Origin: Sungkyunkwania multivorans
GTDB taxonomy: Bacteria; Bacteroidota; Bacteroidia; Flavobacteriales; Flavobacteriaceae
DNA length: 64,000 bases
Direction: 5' to 3'
NCBI RefSeq assembly: GCF_042675645.1
Contig: NZ_JBHTJH010000017.1
Location: 496,001-560,000 of the forward strand
A program made the translations under genes and the position numbers. Positions within the stretch are counted from its first letter, which is position 1. Every line of letters begins with the position of its first letter. Shown here piece after piece: positions 16,163-23,860 of this stretch. Below the pieces are notes generated by a model. The model was given only the letters and a program-made list of their open reading frames with translations. It was not told the DNA's origin and ran no database searches.

Positions 16163-16414
16163 CTACATCTTCAAATTGTTTTTACGCCACCGTCTTCCAG
16201 CAGCTGACTTTAAGTATTTTTCCCTGCTTCTCGCCTGCGAGATAGATGTATGGGCTTCCACATGGACAACTTTCCAAGGGATATATGGTTTTGTGGATGT
16301 GACCTTTCCTTCATTGTGGGATTTGAGCCTTGAATTAACGTCTCGACTCATTCCAACATAATGACGGTGATGCTTCTCACTGTATAATATGTGCACGAAA
16401 TGTGACGTGGCCAT
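16163..16414 (-). CDS. GIY-YIG domain nuclease, 83 aa
   Basis: Minimal GIY-YIG endonuclease (UPF0213/YhbQ-like), a single domain with no separate DNA-binding region. The first motif appears as HFVHILY and the second as HYVG, followed by the conserved Arg in SRLKSHNEGKV and the metal-binding Glu in SREKYLKS, so the active-site residues Tyr, Arg and Glu are present. The basic tail GRRWRKNNLKM may contact nucleic acid. The gene lies between an intact tRNA-Ala with terminator (upstream) and a broken tRNA-Ala (downstream), all on the minus strand. That context suggests a tRNA-associated mobile gene rather than a housekeeping nuclease. The ATG is the only reasonable start. Confidence 0.85.
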   Translation of the reverse strand: MATSHFVHILYSEKHHRHYVGMSRDVNSRLKSHNEGKVTSTKPYIPWKVVHVEAHTSISQARSREKYLKSAAGRRWRKNNLKM

Positions 16415-16424
16415 TATCTTAGAT

Positions 16425-16453
16425 AGAAAAAGCCCTCAAAAGACGAGGGCTTT
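16425..16453 (-). terminator. Terminator after intact tRNA-Ala
   Basis: AAAGCCCTC / GAGGGCTTT hairpin. On the minus strand it is followed by TTTTTC. It lies between the tRNA 3' end and the GIY-YIG start codon. Confidence 0.75.
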
Positions 16454-16460
16454 ACTTTTG

Positions 16461-16534
16461 TGGAGAAGATGGGACTCGAACCCACGACCTCTTGACTGCC
16501 AGTCAAACGCTCTAGCCAGCTGAGCTACATCCCC
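16461..16534 (-). tRNA. tRNA-Ala (anticodon GGC)
   Basis: 74-nt cloverleaf read 16534 to 16461. Acceptor GGGGATG/CTTCTCC includes the G3-U70 wobble that identifies alanine tRNAs and one U-U mismatch at pair 6-67. The D-arm is GCTC...GAGC; the anticodon stem TTTGA/TCAAG has loop CTGGCAG, which gives anticodon GGC. The T-arm is GTGGG-TTCGAGT-CCCAT. Discriminator A is encoded but CCA is not. The gene sits 70 bp downstream of what looks like the original promoter, with a palindromic insert in between. Confidence 0.93.
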
Positions 16535-16552
16535 AAATTTTAATCGGGATTT

Positions 16553-16592
16553 AGCGAAGCGCCTGTCCCGCAGAAGCTCTGCGAAGGCGGGA
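16553..16592. repeat. Palindromic insert between tRNA-Ala promoter and intact tRNA
   Basis: GCGAAGCGCC / GGCGGG and CAGAAGCTCTG give an imperfect GC-rich fold containing TCCCGC/GCGGGA. It directly follows the orphan 12-base tRNA 5' end and is of the same general kind as the insert at 16088-16126. Confidence 0.65.
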
Positions 16593-16604
16593 AGCTACAT
16601 CCCC
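16593..16604 (-). pseudogene. Orphan 5' end of tRNA-Ala (12 nt)
   Basis: GGGGATGTAGCT on the minus strand equals the first 12 bases of the intact tRNA-Ala. Nine bases upstream is a perfect -7 element, so this fragment occupies the position expected for the native tRNA start. Confidence 0.7.
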
Positions 16605-16612
16605 ATGGGGTG

Positions 16613-16620
16613 CAAATATA
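16613..16620 (-). promoter_or_regulatory. Probable tRNA-Ala promoter (-7 element)
   Basis: TATATTTG on the minus strand, with transcription predicted to begin at about 16606, next to the orphan tRNA 5' end. Confidence 0.6.
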
Positions 16621-16627
16621 AAACTTT

Positions 16628-17422
16628 CTATAAATCTCCGCTTAAAATCAACAACGGAATTGTGGTATGAAACTCTTTTTTTAAAATGACATTCTTCTCC
16701 CAAAGCTTTTTAAAGAAACCGCGTTTTCTTCTAAATACGCAAAGCATATCGGGTTTTATCGTTTGAAAATGCTCCAATACTCCTTGATAGGTCGTAGCGT
16801 TTTCAGAGATGGTCACATGAGAACTTAGGTCCATCATTGCAGGAGCGATCTTTAGATCGTCCTCATCATAACCAGGAGTCTTTACCAGAAGCAACTTGAT
16901 CTCTGCATCAAATTGTGCCTTTAGTTTTTTAAGAAAGGTCAGTTTTGACTTTTTCTTGATCCTTCCGGACTTAAAAGCGGTGAGAATCGTTTTTACAGGA
17001 GAAAAAACGGTTCCATCTGGAATGACAAGAACCGGAGTGTCCGTCTGTTTCACTATACTTCCTGTGGTATTGCCCAAAAACACTTCTTCTCTTATGTCAG
17101 TACTTCTTGGAGCAATAATAATAAGATCTAGACCATATTCCTTTTCGAAGTCCTTGATTCCATCTAACGCATCACCTTTGTATGTCACAATATTTACTTT
17201 GACACCTTTAGTGTCCGCTTTGGAGATCAGAGCCTCAAGATCTTCCTTACTGGTGCGCTGCATCACCTGATTCACATTAGAGATGGCTCCTGCTCTAGGA
17301 ATGAGCGTATAGGCTTGCATCACATGGAGTGTACTGCCAAACGCATTGGCAAAGTCAATGGCATATTGCAAAGTGTTTGCTCTTGCTTCAGAGCTCCCTA
17401 TCGGGACCAAAATATTTTTCAT
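16628..17422 (-). CDS. Universal stress protein, tandem UspA domains
   Basis: 264 aa, cytosolic, about twice the length of a single UspA domain. Residues 1-140 form a clear first domain starting MKNILVPIGSSE, with the ATP-binding glycine/serine pattern in GNTTGSIVKQ near 118-127. The second half is a diverged domain without an evident GxxGxxxx(S/T) motif. USP tandem proteins respond to stress and growth arrest; the ligand is unknown. It stands alone, divergent from the GNAT gene, and the 61-bp gap between them holds a self-complementary TAAATTTA that could act as -7 box for this gene. Confidence 0.9.
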   Translation of the reverse strand: MKNILVPIGSSEARANTLQYAIDFANAFGSTLHVMQAYTLIPRAGAISNVNQVMQRTSKEDLEALISKADTKGVKVNIVTYKGDALDGIKDFEKEYGLDLIIIAPRSTDIREEVFLGNTTGSIVKQTDTPVLVIPDGTVFSPVKTILTAFKSGRIKKKSKLTFLKKLKAQFDAEIKLLLVKTPGYDEDDLKIAPAMMDLSSHVTISENATTYQGVLEHFQTIKPDMLCVFRRKRGFFKKLWEKNVILKKEFHTTIPLLILSGDL

Positions 17423-17443
17423 CTCAGTTGCTGGTTAATGTTC

Positions 17444-17451
17444 TAAATTTA
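17444..17451 (-). promoter_or_regulatory. Possible -7 element of the universal stress protein gene
   Basis: TAAATTTA matches seven of eight positions of TAnnTTTG and is palindromic, so it could be read on either strand. It lies 22 bases from the usp start. Confidence 0.35.
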
Positions 17452-17483
17452 CAACTTAGTTTGATACAAAAGCTGTTTATTAC

Positions 17484-18002
17484 ATGATTCGAGCGGCAAA
17501 ATTACAAGATATAGCTTACATTTTAACCATTACAAAGGCCTGTGCATCAGCTATGATAGAAAAAAACATCTATCAATGGAATGAACACTATCCTTCAAAA
17601 CAAGCATTTGAGAACGATTTGGATCGCGGTGAGCTTTTTGTTATCGAGAATGATCAAGAAATTTTAGGGTGTATCACTATCTCAACATATATGGATGTCG
17701 AATATGAACCTATCCAATGGCTTACCGAAGACAATCAGAATGTTTATATTCACCGTTTGGCAATAGAACCAAAATATCAAGGAAAAGGTTATGCACAAGA
17801 GTTGATGGATTTTGCTGAAGATTTTGCCAGTGAGAAAGGGTTTTCTTCGATCAGACTGGACACTTTTAGCCAGAACCAGAGAAATCAACGATTCTATGAG
17901 CAGCGTGGTTATCAGCGGCTGGGAAACGTTTATTTTCCTAAACAAAGCGAACATCCCTTTTTCTGCTATGAGAAGATCCTATGCATTAAGGCCAATCCCT
18001 AG
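17484..18002 (+). CDS. GNAT family N-acetyltransferase
   Basis: Acetyl-CoA-dependent acyltransferase, 172 aa, cytosolic. The acetyl-CoA pyrophosphate loop is YQGKGYA at about residues 97-103, preceded by the VYIHRLAIEPK beta-strand and followed by SIRLDTFSQNQRNQRFYEQRGYQRLGNV, a typical motif B of GNAT proteins. The substrate cannot be told. The MATE gene starts nine bases after its stop, so the two are probably co-transcribed; this raises the possibility of a role in detoxification, but that is only contextual. Confidence 0.9.
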   Translation: MIRAAKLQDIAYILTITKACASAMIEKNIYQWNEHYPSKQAFENDLDRGELFVIENDQEILGCITISTYMDVEYEPIQWLTEDNQNVYIHRLAIEPKYQGKGYAQELMDFAEDFASEKGFSSIRLDTFSQNQRNQRFYEQRGYQRLGNVYFPKQSEHPFFCYEKILCIKANP

Positions 18003-18011
18003 AAATATCAA

Positions 18012-19337
18012 TTGAAAACAAGTATCTCCTTCCGGCATATCAATAAATTGGCTGTCCCCGCGATTGTAGCGGGTATTGCAGAACCAATTCTTTCCGCAAC
18101 CGATACTGCCGTTGTGGGAAATATTCCGATAAACGGCACCGAATCGTTGGCAGCGGTTGGAATCGTGGGAACATTTCTTTCCATGCTCATTTGGATTTTG
18201 GCACAGACCCGAAGTGCGATCTCTGCGATTATCTCTCAACATTTAGGCGCAGGAAGGATAGCCGAGGTAAAGACCTTACCCGCCCAGGCCATTGCCTTTA
18301 ATATCGGATTGAGTCTATTGGTGTTGGTCAGTACCATTCCATTTATACCTCAGATCTTCATGCTGTTGAAAGCCGAAGGAATCGTATTGGATTATTGTAT
18401 CTCCTATTACAGCATTAGAGTTTGGGGCTTTCCGTTGACCTTATTCACGTTTGCCATCTTTGGTATTTTTAGAGGGTTGCAGAATACCTTCTGGCCAATG
18501 GTGATCTCTTTGGTCGGGGTCGTCGTCAACATTATTCTCGATTTTGCCCTTGTTTACGGCATTGAAGGGTTGTTTGCCGGTATGAATCTCGAAGGAGCGG
18601 CCTGGGCCAGTTTGATCGCTCAGGCGGTGATGGCCGTCATGTCCTTTATATTATTGCTGAAAAAGACGGAAGTATCTTTAAAAATTCATACTACTTGGCA
18701 TCCCGAAATGAATCGCCTCATCATCATGACCCTAAATCTATTCGTTCGCTCTGTGGCCTTGAACTTTGCATTGATACTGGCGGTGCGCGAAGCTACAGCC
18801 CTAGGGACAGATGTCATTGCCGCACATACCATCGGAATACAAATATGGCTATTCACAGCCTTTTTTATCGATGGATACGGAGCCGCAGGAAATATCCTCG
18901 GAGGCAAATTGCTGGGAGCTCGCGATTTTATAGCGTTGAATCGTTTGACAAAGAGAATCACGATCTACGGCCTCGTAGTTTCTCTTTTTTTAGGCATATT
19001 GGGTCTGTTGGGATATAACTTTCTTGGAACCATTTTTTCTAGTGACGAAAAGGTGCTGACCATATTCGCAAGCTTCTTTTATATTGTACTATTCACCTTA
19101 CCCTTCAGTGCGATAGCGTTCGTTTTAGATGGCCTTTTTAAAGGGCTTGGTGAGATGGGATATCTTCGCAATGTGCTACTGGCCTCCACCTTTTTAGGGT
19201 TTCTTCCCGTTTTGTTAATGGGGAAGTATCTCAACTGGGGAATCCAAGGGGTTTGGACGGCCTTGGTCGTTTGGATAGCGTTTCGTGGAGCAGCACTCGT
19301 CGTCAAGTTCAAAAAGAAGTATGCGGCAGCCTATTAA
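18012..19337 (+). CDS. MATE family efflux transporter
   Basis: Inner-membrane multidrug/Na+ or H+ antiporter of the MATE (DinF-like) class, 441 aa with about twelve hydrophobic segments arranged in two six-helix halves. The start LAVPAIVAGIAEPILSATDTAVVGN is the typical first-helix motif. The start codon is TTG at 18012, nine bases after the upstream stop. No ATG precedes the first helix, so TTG is the natural choice. The substrate is unknown. Confidence 0.9.
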   Translation: MKTSISFRHINKLAVPAIVAGIAEPILSATDTAVVGNIPINGTESLAAVGIVGTFLSMLIWILAQTRSAISAIISQHLGAGRIAEVKTLPAQAIAFNIGLSLLVLVSTIPFIPQIFMLLKAEGIVLDYCISYYSIRVWGFPLTLFTFAIFGIFRGLQNTFWPMVISLVGVVVNIILDFALVYGIEGLFAGMNLEGAAWASLIAQAVMAVMSFILLLKKTEVSLKIHTTWHPEMNRLIIMTLNLFVRSVALNFALILAVREATALGTDVIAAHTIGIQIWLFTAFFIDGYGAAGNILGGKLLGARDFIALNRLTKRITIYGLVVSLFLGILGLLGYNFLGTIFSSDEKVLTIFASFFYIVLFTLPFSAIAFVLDGLFKGLGEMGYLRNVLLASTFLGFLPVLLMGKYLNWGIQGVWTALVVWIAFRGAALVVKFKKKYAAAY

Positions 19338-19338
19338 C

Positions 19339-19373
19339 TTTGAAGTGGAATGCAATTTTGGGGGCTAAATTTC
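19339..19373 (+). promoter_or_regulatory. -33/-7 promoter of the aldehyde dehydrogenase gene
   Basis: TTTG (19339-19342), 23 bases, then TAAATTTC (19366-19373), seven of eight consensus positions. The predicted leader is about 43 nt. Confidence 0.6.
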
Positions 19374-19421
19374 GTACCTTCGACACCAAAAATATAACAA
19401 AACATAAAACTATAGTTATAA

Positions 19422-20975
19422 ATGTTAACAGTAGCCACAGATTTTGGAATGAAAGAAGCCTTACAACAATTGGGCGTAAAGGATATTAATGAAGGCACTT
19501 CAACAGGGTCGAATTGGTTTTCTTCGGGAGCAGAAATTGCCTCGTATTCACCGGTCGATGGAGCGTTGATCGGAAAAGTAAAGACAACGACACGAGAGGA
19601 TTATGAAAAGGTAATGACCAGCGCAACTTCGGCCTTTAAAAGTTGGAGAGTGATGCCCGCGCCGCAACGAGGTGAAATAGTTCGCCAATTTGGAGACAAG
19701 CTTCGCGAATTAAAAGAACCGCTAGGGAAGTTGGTCTCTTACGAAATGGGAAAATCATATCAGGAAGGATTGGGAGAAGTCCAAGAGATGATCGATATCT
19801 GTGATTTTGCCGTGGGACTTTCGAGACAGCTTCATGGATTGACCATGCATTCTGAGCGCCCTGGCCATAGAATGTACGAACAATATCATCCGTTAGGAGT
19901 GGTAGGAATCATTTCCGCCTTTAACTTTCCCGTGGCCGTTTGGTCATGGAATACCGCTTTAGCATGGATATGTGGTGATGTTTGCGTTTGGAAACCTTCG
20001 GAAAAAGCACCGCTTTGTGGAGTCGCCTGTCAAAATATCATTGCAGAGGTATTGAAGAAAAATGACCTTCCCGAGGGAATCTCTTGCCTGATCAATGGGG
20101 ATTATAAAGTAGGAGAGTTTATGACCACCGACAAACGAATTCCGTTGATCTCCGCTACGGGTTCTACTCGCATGGGCAAGATCGTGGCGAAGACCGTGGG
20201 AGAGCGTTTGGGCAAATCGCTGCTAGAATTAGGTGGAAATAACGCGATCATCGTTACCCCTGATGCCGATATTAAAATGACCGTGATCGGAGCTGTATTT
20301 GGTGCTGTAGGGACCTGCGGTCAGCGTTGTACCTCCACGCGAAGATTGATCATCCATGAAAGTATCTACGACAAGGTGAAAAATGCCGTGGTAGATGCCT
20401 ATAAACAATTGCGTATTGGAAACCCACTTGACGAAAATAATCACGTCGGACCGCTGATCGATAAGGATGCGGTGAAAATGTATGAGGCCGCCTTGGAAAA
20501 GGTAGTTGAAGAAGGAGGTAATATCATCGTTGAAGGTGGCGTGCTATCTGGCGAGGGTTATGAGAGTGGTTGCTATGTAAAACCTGCGATAGCCGAGGCC
20601 GACAATTCTTTTGAGATCGTTCAGCACGAAACCTTTGCTCCTGTCTTGTATTTGTTAAAGTACTCAGGAGATGTGGAAAATGCCATCGATATTCAAAATG
20701 GGGTGGCGCAAGGTTTATCCTCGGCAATAATGACCAACAATCTTCGAGAAGCAGAACGTTTCTTGAGTCATGCCGGTAGTGATTGTGGCATCGCCAATGT
20801 GAACATCGGAACTTCCGGGGCAGAGATCGGAGGTGCCTTTGGCGGAGAGAAAGAAACTGGAGGTGGACGTGAGTCGGGCTCGGATGCCTGGAAGATCTAT
20901 ATGCGCAGGCAGACCAACACGATCAACTATACCACAGAGTTGCCATTGGCCCAAGGAATCAAATTCGATCTTTAA
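19422..20975 (+). CDS. ALDH7-family aldehyde dehydrogenase (alpha-aminoadipic semialdehyde type)
   Basis: NAD(P)-dependent aldehyde dehydrogenase of 517 aa resembling ALDH7A1/antiquitin and bacterial piperideine-6-carboxylate dehydrogenase (AmaB). These oxidise alpha-aminoadipic semialdehyde in lysine degradation. Catalytic Glu is in LELGGNN near 270 and the catalytic Cys in GTCGQRCTSTRR near 302; the GQRCT-TRR form is characteristic of the ALDH7 branch. The C-terminus reads GGEKETGGGRESGSDAWK. An internal ATG at 19449 is an alternative start that would remove nine residues. It has its own promoter and terminator and is probably monocistronic. The lysine role is family knowledge and was not shown here. 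Confidence 0.88.
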   Translation: MLTVATDFGMKEALQQLGVKDINEGTSTGSNWFSSGAEIASYSPVDGALIGKVKTTTREDYEKVMTSATSAFKSWRVMPAPQRGEIVRQFGDKLRELKEPLGKLVSYEMGKSYQEGLGEVQEMIDICDFAVGLSRQLHGLTMHSERPGHRMYEQYHPLGVVGIISAFNFPVAVWSWNTALAWICGDVCVWKPSEKAPLCGVACQNIIAEVLKKNDLPEGISCLINGDYKVGEFMTTDKRIPLISATGSTRMGKIVAKTVGERLGKSLLELGGNNAIIVTPDADIKMTVIGAVFGAVGTCGQRCTSTRRLIIHESIYDKVKNAVVDAYKQLRIGNPLDENNHVGPLIDKDAVKMYEAALEKVVEEGGNIIVEGGVLSGEGYESGCYVKPAIAEADNSFEIVQHETFAPVLYLLKYSGDVENAIDIQNGVAQGLSSAIMTNNLREAERFLSHAGSDCGIANVNIGTSGAEIGGAFGGEKETGGGRESGSDAWKIYMRRQTNTINYTTELPLAQGIKFDL

Positions 20976-21003
20976 AATACCAACGACAAATTATTATAAT
21001 ACG

Positions 21004-21034
21004 AAGACCGCTTCAAAAAAGGAAGCGGTCTTTT
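21004..21034 (+). terminator. Terminator after aldehyde dehydrogenase
   Basis: AAGACCGCTTC-AAAAAAG-GAAGCGGTCTT hairpin followed by TTAATTTT. Confidence 0.85.
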
Positions 21035-21136
21035 AATTTTGAACAACGTCCGCCACTTACTATCGCCCAGCCTTAGTTTTAACGAAAACATGGCAATAAG
21101 CGTCATTTCTATACCGTTACTAAAAGAAAAACAATT

Positions 21137-21403
21137 ATGCAACGCTGGCACCTATTTGTAATTGGGGGGATTAGTTTACTACTTTCCATCGTTCTAGGTT
21201 TTGTGGATGAAGGATTATATAGCTTCAGGTTTTTAGGAAGGATCGCAGATGTTCTAGCGGTGGTCATCTGGGCAGTTTTTATCGCTATTATTCCTGTGGT
21301 CTTGTATGTTTTTCGCAAACAAAGGAATCCCAACTATTATCTGCTCGGTTTCCTGCCTACGCTGTTGATGATCGTAATGATCATTTTGGGAGATTTTATC
21401 TAG
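21137..21403 (+). CDS. Small integral membrane protein, 88 aa
   Basis: Unrecognised protein with three predicted membrane helices (about residues 5-22, 37-58 and 68-87) and short polar links such as FRKQRNPNYY. It stands alone and converges on the zinc-ribbon gene, overlapping its last 8 bases. No function can be assigned. Confidence 0.65.
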   Translation: MQRWHLFVIGGISLLLSIVLGFVDEGLYSFRFLGRIADVLAVVIWAVFIAIIPVVLYVFRKQRNPNYYLLGFLPTLLMIVMIILGDFI

Positions 21404-22496
21404 ACCCAAAAAAGACGATCACTGCTATTACCAAAAGAATGAACATCACTAAGAAGAATATCTTCCAGAAAGAATAAGGACGCTTTCCGCTTATCGTACC
21501 TGTTTGTCCATTTATATAAAAATGATACTCCTTGCCTTTAAATTTATAGCTGCTGATAAAAACAGGGAGCAGTACATGCTTAAAGGTCTCGTCGCTTAGG
21601 TCGATATCTGCATGATGAATCTGTTGGGTGTCTCCACCAATATCCCTACGAATCCAGGTATAAGCGATATCTTTAGCCTCTTTGTAAGACTGGCGATGGC
21701 CGTCCTTTAATGAAATGGTGTACTTCTCTGTGACAAAGCCGGCCAGATATTTTTGATTGAAGGGAACCAAAGATTCTTTTAAGTTCCAAGTTGTGATCGT
21801 AGCCGGAATTTCGCGACGTTTCTTTTCCGAAGCATTGATCAAAATATCATCGATAAATCCGCTGACATTTCCAGAGGCTGGGGTCCAACGGGTACGGCGC
21901 TCTTGCCGTGTCCTTGTTTTACCACTAGCATCTGTGTAGGTTTTGGTGACATAATAATAATCCCCTCGCATCCCCTGATATTTCGCAGAGAGATTGCAAT
22001 CAAATGTCCAATGTGGTAAATATAGTCCATGCAACGCCTCAGGGTCTAAGGCTGCCCGTTTTAACTTATTGGGAGCAAACCATAACGAATTGACCCAATT
22101 CTTAAATAATTGCCGAGCCTTCTTTTGGTCAAAAGAAAATGGAAGTACGGCCCCTGGCAAAATCCAACCTTCCTCCTGTGCATCTTCCAAGATCAAGGGT
22201 TCACCACAGTAAACACAATGCAAAGACTTAAAGTTTTCCTCGATATGCTGAACGGCACCACAATTTTTACAGTCGATCACTTCGATCTTGTCGGTAAAAG
22301 CATGGTTACCAACAAGGTTCAAATAATGATGCAACTCCAACTCCTCGAAACTGGTCTTCTCTTGCTCTATGAACTCTTCATAACCGCAGTAATTACAAAG
22401 CAATTGATGAGACCCAGGCTTATATTTCATCTCTGCCCCACAATTGGAGCAGGCCTTTTTTTCTTCGGATCGTGTGATTTTTTGTTCTTCTTGCAT
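21396..22496 (-). CDS. Zinc-ribbon membrane protein, YdjG-like
   Basis: 366 aa. Two four-cysteine zinc ribbons lie near the N-terminus: CSNCG...CNYCG (about 16-38) and CKNCG...CVYCG (about 76-98). A central soluble region contains LYLPHWTFDC. One C-terminal membrane helix follows (about 342-362), so the ribbons face the cytosol if the tail anchors in the membrane. Two-ribbon proteins ending in a membrane segment, encoded next to an SPFH protein, resemble YdjG of the Bacillus pspA-ydjGHI stress operon. Here the SPFH gene lies just upstream on the same strand, 100 bp away, but no pspA is present. The functional link is inference. Confidence 0.75.
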   Translation of the reverse strand: MQEEQKITRSEEKKACSNCGAEMKYKPGSHQLLCNYCGYEEFIEQEKTSFEELELHHYLNLVGNHAFTDKIEVIDCKNCGAVQHIEENFKSLHCVYCGEPLILEDAQEEGWILPGAVLPFSFDQKKARQLFKNWVNSLWFAPNKLKRAALDPEALHGLYLPHWTFDCNLSAKYQGMRGDYYYVTKTYTDASGKTRTRQERRTRWTPASGNVSGFIDDILINASEKKRREIPATITTWNLKESLVPFNQKYLAGFVTEKYTISLKDGHRQSYKEAKDIAYTWIRRDIGGDTQQIHHADIDLSDETFKHVLLPVFISSYKFKGKEYHFYINGQTGTISGKRPYSFWKIFFLVMFILLVIAVIVFFGSR

Positions 22497-22502
22497 ACTT
22501 CT

Positions 22503-22590
22503 TTAAAGCTCCCCTCCTGTCATCCTCAGCGGAGTCGAAGGAAAGGAGGGATGCCCGAAGGGCGGTGTGGTTTGTACTTATCTCAACAAC
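22503..22590. repeat. Interspersed palindromic repeat between SPFH and zinc-ribbon genes
   Basis: GC-rich insert in an otherwise AT-rich gap. CCCCTCCT (22511-22518) pairs with AGGAGGG (22544-22550) around CATCCTCAGCGGAGTCGAAGG, and a second small hairpin GCCCGAAGGGC follows at 22553. Its form matches the short dispersed intergenic repeats common in Bacteroidota. Confidence 0.6.
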
Positions 22591-22596
22591 TAGTTG

Positions 22597-23730
22597 TTAA
22601 TTGGAAGGCAACGGCGGAGGCGTATTACCTCCCAAGAATGACTTTAATTCCTCGACGTCTTTCAATGCGGTCCAAGATTCCATTCCCTGCTTCCAAACCA
22701 AAGTGTCTCGATTGATCGTTCGAGCGGCAAATAATGATCTGAGCGTATCAAAAGGAACGGGTCCAGACTGTTGACCGTTGCTGGCGTAGAAATATTGCAC
22801 TTGTGCAGGTATTGGCGGAGGCACAGCGGCCTGTGGCGATTGTGGTGCCGCCTGTCCACCCATGTTTGGATTCATCATGCCTCCCATTTGCTGTGCTAGC
22901 ACAAAGCCCATTCCCATGCCCATTCCAGCACCTGCGGTCCCACCTTCGTTTTTGGCAGCAGCTTCGATGGCTTTGGCAGTTTTGAACTTGGTCAACTTAT
23001 CCAGGTCTAGTTTATCTATACGACTGTATTCGAAGATCTCTTTCTTCAATTCTTCGGGCATGGAGACATTTTCGATATAAAAACGCTCCAGTTCGATACC
23101 CACTCTTCCGAACTCTGGCTGCATCACTTCTTGGCAAGTCTCCGAAAGTTCCGAAGTATTGGCGGCATATAATTCGATCGGAATATTGGCCTCACCAACA
23201 GTATCTGTAAAACGAGTGGCGATCAAACTTTTCAAGTGTTCGTTCACCTCATAACTGGTAAAGTTACTATCGGTTCCCACCACATCGACGATAAATTTCC
23301 CGGCATCCGAAATTCTAAAGCTATAGGTTCCAAAGGCACGGATCTCTACAAGGCCAAAGCGTTCATCACTCAAGGTGATCGGATTTTTAGTTCCCCATTT
23401 CTCATCGGTGAACAGACGCGTGTTCACAAAATATACTTCTGCCTTAAAAGGGCTATTGAAACCGTATTTCCAACCCTTTAGCGTTGCTAAGATGGGAAGG
23501 TTCTTCGTATTCAAGGTATAGGTTCCCGGGGTGAACACATCTGCCAGCTGTCCTTCATTGATAAAGACCGCGGTCTGCCCTTCACGAACGATGAGCTTAG
23601 CTCCGTTCTTTATCTCATTTTGATAGCGCTCAAAGCGATGAACGATCGTGTCATTAGAATCGTCCAGCCATTCTACGATGTCAATAAATTCGTGACTTAG
23701 TTTCTTTTTGATCTCGTCGAATAATCCCAT
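22597..23730 (-). CDS. SPFH-domain protein with C-terminal GYF_2 domain, YdjI-like
   Basis: 377 aa, probably membrane-associated scaffold. Residues of about 1-245 form the SPFH (YdjI/virion-core-like) domain with no transmembrane helix. A Gly/Met-rich linker (about 262-300: MGMGMGF, MGGMMNPNMGG) and a proline stretch follow. The C-terminal GYF_2 domain (about 312-368: YFYASNGQQSGPVPFDTLRSL ending in WTALKDVEELKSFL) would bind proline-rich peptides. SPFH proteins of this type recruit partners to stressed membranes; in Bacillus the homologue works with PspA. The downstream zinc-ribbon gene is the likely partner. Confidence 0.85.
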   Translation of the reverse strand: MGLFDEIKKKLSHEFIDIVEWLDDSNDTIVHRFERYQNEIKNGAKLIVREGQTAVFINEGQLADVFTPGTYTLNTKNLPILATLKGWKYGFNSPFKAEVYFVNTRLFTDEKWGTKNPITLSDERFGLVEIRAFGTYSFRISDAGKFIVDVVGTDSNFTSYEVNEHLKSLIATRFTDTVGEANIPIELYAANTSELSETCQEVMQPEFGRVGIELERFYIENVSMPEELKKEIFEYSRIDKLDLDKLTKFKTAKAIEAAAKNEGGTAGAGMGMGMGFVLAQQMGGMMNPNMGGQAAPQSPQAAVPPPIPAQVQYFYASNGQQSGPVPFDTLRSLFAARTINRDTLVWKQGMESWTALKDVEELKSFLGGNTPPPLPSN

Positions 23731-23860
23731 TTTAGTCGGTTTTTAGAATTGAAGTTTCAAGTTACACATTGTGAGTACAATTTGAAAAGGAGTTGTTACA
23801 AAAAATATGTTTTTTGGTGAAAAATCCCCGATGTTTCATCGGTCTTTAGTTAGGATAAAA

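Larger units (their letters stand above)
15882..16592 (-). mobile_element. Candidate tRNA-targeted element carrying a GIY-YIG nuclease
   Basis: A 711-bp stretch separates the first 12 bases of a tRNA-Ala (16604 to 16593, behind a perfect TATATTTG promoter) from the last 16 bases (15881 to 15866, in front of a terminator). Between them lie a palindromic insert, a complete tRNA-Ala, a terminator, a GIY-YIG gene, a second tRNA with a 39-bp insert, and one 67-bp repeat. The simplest model is insertion into tRNA-Ala with regeneration of an intact gene. This is an inference; no boundaries have been tested. Confidence 0.4.
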
